A stretch of 16,059 nt of DNA from Acidimicrobiia bacterium (GTDB taxonomy: Bacteria; Actinomycetota; Acidimicrobiia; Spongiisociales; UBA5794): assembly GCA_013001485.1 (NCBI GenBank), contig JABDMN010000206.1:1-16059 (forward strand), written 5' to 3'. Both the position numbers and the translations under genes were made by a program. Positions 15,327 to 16,059 of the stretch are shown in pieces (position 1 is the stretch's first letter; every line of letters begins with the position of its first letter). Under the pieces are notes generated by a model. It had not been told where the DNA came from, searched no databases, and worked only from the letters and a program-made list of their open reading frames with translations.

Positions 15327-16037
15327 ATGAAGGTCATACCTGCGGTCGATGTTCTCGACGGAGCCGTCGTCCGTCTCCGCAAGGGGGATTTCGCCGATGT
15401 CACACGTTTCGGTTCAGATCCAGCCGCGGCGGTGACCGCCTGGGGTGATCAGGGGGCCGGGCTCGTCCATGTCGTCGACCTGGCCGGCGCCCGCGATGGT
15501 CGTTCCGATCGGTCTCTGTGGGAGGCGCTTGCCGCGACCGGCGTCCCTGTACAGCTTGGCGGAGGCCTGCGCACCGTCGCTGATGTCGTCGACGCCATGG
15601 CCAGCGGTATCGATCGGGCCGTCGTCGGTACTGCGGCCGTGTGGACGAGTGATCTCCTCGCGGAGATGGTGGGCGCCATCGGCGCAGACCGGATCGTGGT
15701 TGCTATCGATGTGCGCGACGGCAAGGCGCGGGGGAGTGGCTGGGCGGACGAGGGCCGAGCTGTCGAGTCTGTCCTCGAGGACGTTGTTGCGGCAGGAGTA
15801 CGTCGCGCCCTCGTCACCGGCATCGAGCAAGACGGGATCATGGAGGGGCCGGATCGGGGACTACTCGACCTGGCTGCCACCTACGGCATCGGGGTCATCG
15901 CATCCGGGGGCATATCGACTCTGCAGGACCTGACCGACCTCGCAGAGGGAGGGTTTGAGTCCGCCATTGTCGGTCGCGCCCTGTACGAGGGGGCCTTTAC
16001 GTACCGGGAGGCGGCAACCGCCGCCTCCCGAACCTGA
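15327..16037 (+). CDS. hisA: Phosphoribosylformimino-AICAR-phosphate isomerase HisA (possibly PriA-type)
   Basis: This 236-residue TIM-barrel protein matches HisA throughout and catalyses the Amadori rearrangement of ProFAR to PRFAR. Catalytic Asp8 (VIPAVD) and Asp128 (VVAIDVRDG) are present, as are the phosphate loops LGGGLRT (77-83) and ASGGIST. The segment usually reading TDIxxDGTxxGPN is TGIEQDGIMEGPD here (164-176). It is divergent from the other his genes and should share their operator region. In many actinobacteria the orthologue PriA also replaces TrpF; sequence reading alone does not settle which activity range applies. The ATG at 15327 has GGAGG 10 nt upstream. A strong hairpin sits in its last codons. 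Confidence 0.95.
   Translation: MKVIPAVDVLDGAVVRLRKGDFADVTRFGSDPAAAVTAWGDQGAGLVHVVDLAGARDGRSDRSLWEALAATGVPVQLGGGLRTVADVVDAMASGIDRAVVGTAAVWTSDLLAEMVGAIGADRIVVAIDVRDGKARGSGWADEGRAVESVLEDVVAAGVRRALVTGIEQDGIMEGPDRGLLDLAATYGIGVIASGGISTLQDLTDLAEGGFESAIVGRALYEGAFTYREAATAASRT
16005..16030 (+). terminator. Hairpin at the 3' end of hisA
   Basis: CGGGAGGCGGC (16005-16015) and GCCGCCTCCCG (16020-16030) form a perfect 11-bp GC-rich stem with a 4-nt loop. It lies inside the last codons of hisA, ending 4 nt before the stop codon. No T-tract follows in the sequence that remains, so it is at best an atypical terminator; it may instead protect the 3' end of the transcript. The stem is certain, the function is not. 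Confidence 0.45.
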
Positions 16038-16059
16038 AAGCGCGGTTACCTCAGCGGCG

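Noticed and set aside
1..16059. CRISPR array, insertion sequence, tRNA, rRNA or phage-like module
   Set aside because: I saw no direct repeat arrays, transposase or integrase motifs, tRNA-like cloverleaf or att-like repeats. The window is almost entirely assigned to housekeeping and respiratory genes.

Overview
This is a high-GC bacterial window, compact and almost fully coding. It has 20 protein genes, no RNA gene and no mobile element. It holds three things: the 3' part of a large membrane-anchored von Willebrand factor A (VWA) protein gene, a System I (Ccm) cytochrome c maturation cluster, and most of a histidine biosynthesis operon. The GC-rich codon use, frequent GTG starts, a YerC/YecD-type TrpR-like regulator ahead of hisG, a hisI-hisE fusion and the style of the VWA protein suggest an Actinomycetota lineage, perhaps Acidimicrobiia-like. 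Chloroflexota cannot be excluded. This placement is inference from family resemblance only.

Layout. Positions 2-2689 (+) carry the VWA gene, cut at its 5' end by the window edge. It converges, with one base between the stop codons, on a minus-strand run of 18 genes from 15234 down to 2691. In transcription order these are: TrpR-like regulator, hisG, hisD, hisB, hisH, hisF, hisIE, a lipoprotein thioredoxin, a divergent Lgt-like membrane protein, ccmA, ccmB, ccmC, ccmD (45 codons), ccmE, ccmF, ccmH, a CcmI-like TPR protein and a CcmG/ResA-like thioredoxin. Fourteen of the 17 junctions overlap, eleven of them by exactly 4 nt (ATGA or GTGA). The three gaps are 22, 1 and 30 nt. hisA (15327-16037) is divergent on the plus strand, across a 92-nt intergenic region.

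How the genes fit together. HisG, HisIE, HisA, HisHF, HisB and HisD cover the histidine pathway except histidinol-phosphate aminotransferase (hisC) and histidinol-phosphatase, which must be encoded elsewhere. The hisA/regulator intergenic region has two perfect dyads spaced 16 bp apart. It also has CTAG-like cores repeating every 8 bp, including CTAG-N4-CTAG, the arrangement found in the classical TrpR operator. This makes it a strong candidate operator for the adjacent TrpR-like protein, controlling both directions. CcmABCD would load heme onto CcmE. CcmF, CcmH and the TPR protein would ligate it to apocytochromes kept reduced by the thioredoxin-like proteins at each end of the ccm block.

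The main points of interest are the operator array, the apparent physical fusion of the his and ccm operons, the Lgt-like protein lacking the usual arginine beside a lipoprotein thioredoxin, and a missing Q-loop glutamine in CcmA. I saw no defence system, CRISPR array or clearly new multi-gene system.
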